From: Tretioscincus oriximinensis
Taxonomy: Eukaryota; Chordata; Lepidosauria; Squamata; Gymnophthalmidae
Reading direction: 5' to 3'
Assembly: GCA_022410635.1 (NCBI GenBank)
Contig: JAJVDF010000357.1
Span: 927,389 to 991,388, forward strand
Length of the DNA stretch: 64,000 nucleotides
In this document: positions 45,427 through 64,000 of the stretch, piece after piece
Numbering within the stretch: position 1 is the stretch's first letter
Layout of the letters: every line of letters begins with the position of its first letter
Program-made: the position numbers and the translations under genes
Notes under the pieces: model-generated
Seen by the model: the letters and a program-made list of their open reading frames with translations, nothing else
The model's database searches: none
What the model was told of the DNA's origin: nothing

Positions 45427-46543
45427 GCTCTGCTGTGTGCTGGAAAAGAAGGGCATCTATGCTGATATTTCCTTCAGTAGAAAAGTTTGCATTAGACAAT
45501 CAAATTCTAGGCAATGTAGTTATTGCTATCATTCTGTGTCTCAACAGGGAACCCAGTTCTAAGCACTTCCTCTCAGAGGACAAGATGGCTGCCCGCTTTA
45601 ACAACCTAAGCTTGGATAATGACCATATCTACACTTCTAATGGCTTCCCTATTCACAGCAAAGACCCCAAGTGGCAACAGGCATACAGACAATTGAAAGA
45701 TCTGCAACAAAGGTACTAACATTCTACGTGGTTGGATTGAAACTGATAGGCAGAAGTTAGGATAATATTTTTTAACCCAGAGGGTCATAGGTCTGTGGAA
45801 TTTATTTCCAGGAGTGGGGGTAGCTAGCANCCTAGATAGCTTTAAGGCAGGATTAGACATGTTCACGGAAGCTAAGGGTATCAATAGCTATTAGGGTGGA
45901 TCTCTTGCTACTTACTCTGGGATGGAGCAACAGGCAGGATTCATGACATACCGTTTGCAGGAAGTCAAGAACAGGAGAGGGTTTTGCCTTCTTATGCTTG
46001 TGACCCAGGTGCAAGTGGTGGGCCACTGTGAGACAGAATACTAGATAGGCTCTGGCCCCATTCAGCAGGGTTCCTCTTATGTTATTAAGTACACCAAAAC
46101 AAAGCTCATTATGTAAAATGTTATCTAACACAGGCTATCCCAAGAAAGAACAAATGAGGACAGCTCTACAGAAGATAACGAGTTGGACAATGTAATTGTG
46201 GACGGACAATTTATCATGGCCGATTGCCCCACACTGACAAATCTGTCCCTCTTACCACAGCCCTTTGGCAACCAAGTCAGCCACGTGCCAGAAGAAATCC
46301 TCCTCACTCTGTAAGTCCGGCTCAAAGTGGTGGCANTTGGCAGAACTGAGTTTTGTCTCCTCATTTACTGTTCCCTTTGCTGTTCCTCACAGGAATCCTT
46401 GTACAGAAGTCGTTCTTTGGAGCCCTCCAGGTAATTCAGGCTTGCAAAGCATCAGGACTTTGATGGCTTTGCCTTCCTCCTTGGGCTCCTGTAACCAGGG
46501 CCAACAAGATGTGGCAGCAATGCAAGAGGAAATGGAAATATGA
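43902..46543 (+). CDS. HCFC1R1: Host cell factor C1 regulator 1 (HPIP), enlarged form
   Basis: Five coding exons: 43902-44092, 45016-45066, 45548-45712, 46134-46310, 46393-46543, all in phase, giving 244 residues against about 138 in human. Assignment rests on 'KRHLENRDQEPSSKHFLSED' followed by 'KMAARF', the block 'LSLDNDHIY', and the C-terminal 'NPCTEVVLWSPPGN', each matching human HCFC1R1 in order. D106-H107-x-Y109 is an HCF-1 binding motif ((D/E)HxY). In mammals the protein binds the HCF-1 beta-propeller and shifts HCF-1 from nucleus to cytoplasm by CRM1 export; the C-terminal 'LQSIRTLMAL' could be the export signal. The central part (about 110-195: charged 'SKDPKWQQAYRQLKDLQQR', then acidic 'EDSSTEDNELDNV') and the N-terminal 60 residues are not in the human protein. 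The acceptor AG is immediately followed by the ATG; an upstream exon near 40.3 kb would add at most one Met. LINE DNA separates exons 3 and 4. Confidence 0.92.
44726..44790 (+). repeat. SINE 3' tail fragment
   Basis: 'tgccctgagacctttgggta', 'gggcgggatataagtataaa' and an AAATA-rich tail, in HCFC1R1 intron 1 of the coding part. Confidence 0.7.
45318..45424. repeat. (AAT)n microsatellite
   Basis: About 35 ATA/TAA units, the last 20 or so perfect, ending about 120 bp before HCFC1R1 exon 45548-45712. Confidence 0.95.
45740..46090 (+). repeat. CR1/L2-type LINE 3' fragment
   Basis: 'aacccagagggtcataggtctgtgg', 'ttagacatgttcacggaagc', 'aagtggtgggccactgtgag' and 'ggttcctcttatgttattaag'. It sits between HCFC1R1 coding exons 3 and 4, sense strand, ending 44 bp before exon 4. 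Confidence 0.8.
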
Positions 46544-46789
46544 ATTCTTCTCCATCGTATTCTGCTGTCCTTTGAAGTCAAAACCCATTGATTTGTCAAG
46601 ACTTGTCAACAAACGTCACAACGCACCTTCCTACAAAATACTGTCATGCCAATATAGCAATAGCCTTTATATTTCAAATTACTGCAATAACCTTATTATC
46701 ATCTCAGTGCTAAANGTAAAACACGCATTGCTGATATGTAAGTATTTTAAGTTACATTTTCTGTTCTTGTAGAAAAGTAGCAACTGCTT

Positions 46790-46795
46790 ATTAAA
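46790..46795 (+). promoter_or_regulatory. Candidate poly(A) signal of HCFC1R1
   Basis: ATTAAA, about 250 bases after the stop codon. It is the first close match to a poly(A) hexamer after the gene; the convergent RAB35-like gene ends 1.5 kb further on. The stretch 46.8-48.2 kb is otherwise unassigned. Confidence 0.4.
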
Positions 46796-48298
46796 GTACA
46801 GCAATGGTTCCAGAAGCTACTGGGACTTACAGTTTGCAATATATGCTTGTTAAGAAACTTTATTTATTTATTTAAGAAGCCAGTTTTGAACTTCTGTATT
46901 CCAAAAAAGAGGAACATTGGCATAGATTTCATATTTATCTTTTTAATAAGGAAAACAACCTCATAACCTTTTCCTTCCCAGTTCCACTGCATCCCAAAAT
47001 CCCATTATATTCTATGGAATTCTATATTATATTCTATTGCCAGGGGAAAAAAGTCCTGTTGACACTGATGCAGAAGTGGCTGTATTTTGAGAACTAAAAC
47101 CTTCAAAAGCTCAATTTCATATCTAAATTTCTTTATTGAATAGTGGTGTTTCCTTAACAAGTTTAATGCCATTAGGAGTGGATTAATACAAGATGTTTAT
47201 GTTATGTACATAATTCATTTGTGTATAGAAAATAATCCATGAAGCAGACATATTGCACAGTCAGAGGGTCCCCATACTGAAAGTAAATAAGGAGGGCAAA
47301 TACAATTTTAATCCTGATATACCAACACTTTGTGATCATCCATCTCCAGCCCTGAACCAGATTTCATAGTCTTTCCATTTGTACTCAGCACCTCCACTCC
47401 CATTCAGCTTTGCAGTTTTTCCAGAGGAAGCAAGGTGGGCAGAATGAAATTGCAAAAACACCATAGAAATAGGAAAGGGCTAAAATGTCGATCCTATGCT
47501 GAATCTGAATACACAGGGCAACTTTTTTGCAGGGAGTGGAGCTCATTCCATGTAGATGAAATGAACAATCCTATTCCAAACTGATTTATAGCTCTGCTGC
47601 CAGAACAATATTCTAATTTTGTTGCTGAGCAAACCCCTCAGCTAAGAAAATGAAATCAATACCCGCTGGTATTACGTAAAGTGTCTCTAACAGATTCCCC
47701 CAGGTTCATCCTAGTCCTCCATAGCCAAAGGCATAGCTGTATAGACAGGACAGTCCCCTCTTCTTGAACGTAAATGCCTGCTTAGTTCACCAGCTTAGGC
47801 CCCTGTAGCAACCCAATAGAGAGCTGCTCGGGCTGCTGAGATACAGAAATAAGATGGGAATGGAGGGTAAAAGAGGAAGAATAAAATAAATGGGGAGAGT
47901 TTATATGCAGTAACACAGAGGGCCTTTTGCTTTTGTCACAGTGCGAATAACTGAATCCGCCAGACCCACACCTCAGCTTCATTCTATTTAACACTTTGTT
48001 TACAGCAGTTTCCCCCCAATGCTTCTCAGTGGGACTTTCCTCCCTGTCCATGCCAGGAAGGAGGGAGTTCAGTGTCTATATTAATCTTTTTCATCTTTGC
48101 AATGATTCTGCCCATTCAGGGGGAATGGCTTCAAGGGGAAACATAATGCCAAGGTGGCGAGTCCTTGCCTAGGTCCTCATGCCCAGCCCACCACACACAC
48201 TCTCTCTCACACACAGATATAGGTGTAGCCACTGTTGCCACCCTCCNCAATCCAGTCATTCTTAGAACTTGGGAGAGAAGGAGTCGGAGGGCTCTCCT

Positions 48299-61628
<13,330 letters not shown>

Positions 61629-62557
61629 TCATGTGCTGGGGGGGTCCCTCCTGCCACACTGAGTCCTTCCCACANTCCTTCCTTCTGTGACCCCTGCCCT
61701 TCGCAGCGGGAAGTTTCCTCTGCCTCAGTGTCCCATGGCAGCTAATTGGGCCAGGAACAGAACATTGTCCTTCTCTTCTTCCTGGGAGCCCAAAAGATCC
61801 TGAAATGTTTCCCAATCAGGGGGATCTGGTGAGATGTGAGGACCCAGGTGATCCCTTCATGAAAGTAGTTCTCCAAAATGGAACGTCTTCTTTTCTCCCT
61901 CTCTTTGCTGAGTTAGGCGTCAACCTCCAGGATTGATTTCTTCGTCCAAAGAGTTGCTTCCTTAAAGCCAAATAAAAAAAATATATTTTAAAAAAAAAAG
62001 AATACAGCTAACTCTGCCAAGCAGAGATTGTTCCTATGCTAACAATCTACATAATGTACAGTTGCCCATTTAGGATTGTTGTTGTTGTTTTTTTAAATAC
62101 TGCACTATCCACAAAGATCCCCAGAAAGGTCTTTTCCACAGATCTGTGGCGAAGAGGACTGAAAATAATCAGGATAAAGAAAGAAGAGTGAAGAAATACC
62201 TTTTTTTCCTAAAGAGATAAAAATTTATTCCAATTGCAGTAAAGGTTGCAAGTTTTAAATTCTAGAGATGTAGATAGGATACCATTTTTAAGAGAGAGAA
62301 AGTGAGAGGGGGCAGGAGAGAGAGATCTTCTTTAAAATGATAATAATTTATGTCTCTCAATGCTGAAATCTTCCACGCTTTCCAAATGAATGGAAAAGGA
62401 TCCAGAAAACGGTGCATTAAAGTATCTCTTCCCCCCTCCCAAAAAAATATTATTTATTGATTAGCATTTCTTAACCCGGCCTTTGGATCTCCCTTCCCTA
62501 CCCTCAGATCCTCTTGTTTTAATTATGTTTAATTTGGTTTTGATACGCTGACTTTTT

Positions 62558-62612
62558 ATTGTAAACCGCCCTGAGACCTTGGGGTATAGGGCGGTACAGA
62601 GACGGAGATAAA
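62558..62612 (+). repeat. SINE 3' tail fragment
   Basis: 'ttgtaaaccgccctgagacctt' and 'gtatagggcggtacagagac'; it lies just downstream, in gene orientation, of the RAB35-like promoter island. Confidence 0.5.
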
Positions 62613-62779
62613 GAAGTCAGAAGAAAAACAAGGTCGCCTGGCTTGAAAAATAGAGGCCCCCAAAGTATGANAAGAAGCAGCAGCTACTGACAATGCAAGA
62701 ACAATAATAAAAGGTCAGGAGGGCAAAAGCAGAGCGAAGGGAGCAGAGGAAGAAAGGGAAGGAGGAAGGAAGCAAAGGT

Positions 62780-63420
62780 CAGCAGGGAATCAGGGCGCCT
62801 GATATTCTCCCCAGCACGCGGGGGTATTTCTGGAAGTTCCCCCAGGGGTACCTTGTGGCCTTTGGGCTTTTCTTCCTCTCTTCGGGAGACGGCGGGAGAA
62901 GGGCCGAGGGAGGCGGGCAGGGGAATCAATGGAGCCTCGGAGGAAGGGAAGGAGCCGCCGGAGGTTCCAGCAGCAGCAGCAGGAGGAAGGGCAGGAATGC
63001 AGGCGGCAGCATTGCAGGAAGACCAGGCGGGGATCGTTGACCAGGGGACGCTGACGAGGCGGCGGCTGCTGCAATCAGATCCCAGCCCCGCTTCCTTCCT
63101 GCTCCGGCGTTGCCTGCCTGGCCTGTGGCTGCCGCCTCCGCCTCGTCCTCCCGGCTGCACTGCAGGCGGCGGCGCGCGCGGCCTCTCCCACCCGGACGAC
63201 CGACGGACGGACCCGGTTCGAAGGAGACGGACGGAACGGATGGGCGGGGCGGGGGGCGGGACTTGCCTTATCGGGGCGGAGTTTCACGGGAGCGTCAGAG
63301 GGTGGGCGGGGCTTTCCCCAAAGCGAATAAAGAGGGGGCGGGGCTTATGGAAGCTGGGGGCGGGGCCTTAGGGACGCGCCCAAGTCGGCCTGGAGGTGGA
63401 GGAAGTTTTTCCAACTTGTA
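62780..63420 (-). promoter_or_regulatory. CpG island promoter of the RAB35-like gene
   Basis: Very GC- and CpG-rich, with a run of Sp1-type GC boxes (GGGCGG) at about 63242-63262, 63302, 63335 and 63357, and a CAG/CTG-rich stretch at 62970-62990. Located about 1.2-1.8 kb upstream of the minus-strand ATG at 61628, with an acceptor-like site near 61970 between them, so at least one non-coding exon is likely here. The start site itself is not determined. Confidence 0.7.
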
Positions 63421-63749
63421 ACCTGCGGTCCCGAATTCCCCTCAGCCTCACCCTGGGCGGTAGCTCGCAATCGGGCCTTTGTCCAGGCACACAAAATGAG
63501 TCCCATTAACAATCTGTATTGTCCCTCGGTCTGTCGAATATGCCCATGCTAAGGGCACAGCCCATACGTAATAAGATGGAGAAAAAGGCCCAGAGTCTAA
63601 AGACGATATTTCAATAAAGCTTTCAGATGATTGGAATATACCAGGAGCTATCGACAGGAAATCGATATTGGAAAGGATGGAATATTANCCTGACTTCGCA
63701 TGGCTCCCTCCTAATGAGGTGTTATCTCCTATGGTAGGAATGCCCAATG

Positions 63750-64000
63750 GCAGTTTATTTTATTTATTTATTTATTTGTACTTGTATCCCACCCGAAGGT
63801 CTCAGGGCAGCCAACCAAAGGATGGTGCACATAGCTTTTGTTGCTTTCTCCACAGCAGACACCCTGTGGAGTAGGTGGGGCTGAGAGAGTTCAAAGAACT
63901 GTGACTGGCCCAGGCAGGGACACCCAGCTGGCTTTCATGGAGGAGTGGGGAATCAAACCAGGAGACTACCAGGAATGAGTCCAACACTCAATCACTACAC
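63750..64000 (-). repeat. tRNA-derived SINE, cut by window end
   Basis: Minus-strand copy with '(TTTA)n' tail, 'gggtgggatacaagtacaaa', 'caacaaaagctatgtgcacc' and 'ctggtttgattccccactcc'. The tRNA-like start runs off the window. Confidence 0.8.

Noticed and set aside
45257..45499. Leucine-run open frame
   Set aside because: Translation of the (AAT)n microsatellite on the minus strand.
62853..63371. 172-codon open frame in the GC-rich region, and its overlapping minus-strand frames
   Set aside because: Long frames arise easily in CpG islands because stop codons are rare; composition is Gly/Arg/Pro-rich with no recognisable domain.

Overview
This is a vertebrate nuclear genome fragment, most probably from a squamate reptile (lizard or snake). 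Five protein genes are split into short exons with GT/AG introns. About half of the window is interspersed repeats of squamate type: tRNA-derived SINEs ending in a TAAATAAATAAA tail, many 3' fragments of CR1/L2-type LINEs whose open frames end in a [23 protein letters not shown] motif, Tc1/mariner and hAT elements, palindromic MITEs and solo LTRs. No bacterial, plasmid or phage signal is present. The species cannot be named from the sequence alone. One 130-base assembly gap (35140-35269) and scattered single Ns are present.

Layout. 1-16.4 kb: no convincing gene; repeats, plus an unidentified coding-like remnant on the minus strand (about 7.55-8.2 kb). 16.5-18.4 kb (+): ZG16-like secreted jacalin-fold lectin, 3 coding exons. 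20.6-29.6 kb (+): a cGAS/Mab-21 superfamily protein of about 493 residues in 6 exons, with two of three catalytic acids replaced and an interferon-response-like element about 100 bp before the ATG. 30.5-37.8 kb (-): THOC6, a WD40 subunit of the THO/TREX mRNA export complex, 12 coding exons. 39.9-40.9 kb: CpG-rich head-to-head promoter. 43.9-46.5 kb (+): HCFC1R1, an HCF-1 binding regulator, 5 coding exons. 48.3-61.6 kb (-): a RAB35-like small GTPase, 6 coding exons, with a CpG-island promoter at 62.8-63.4 kb.

The head-to-head THOC6/HCFC1R1 pair matches the arrangement known in mammals and supports both assignments. The shared promoter carries a motif of the ZNF143/THAP11 type, which is known to recruit HCF-1, the protein that HCFC1R1 itself binds. 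MAB21-like/THOC6 and HCFC1R1/RAB35-like are convergent pairs. The most unusual items are the ISRE-bearing, catalytically degenerate cGAS-like gene, the RAB35 paralogue with an altered guanine-specificity motif (NKCE instead of NKxD), the enlarged HCFC1R1, and several palindromic MITE families with copies close enough to compare inside this one window.
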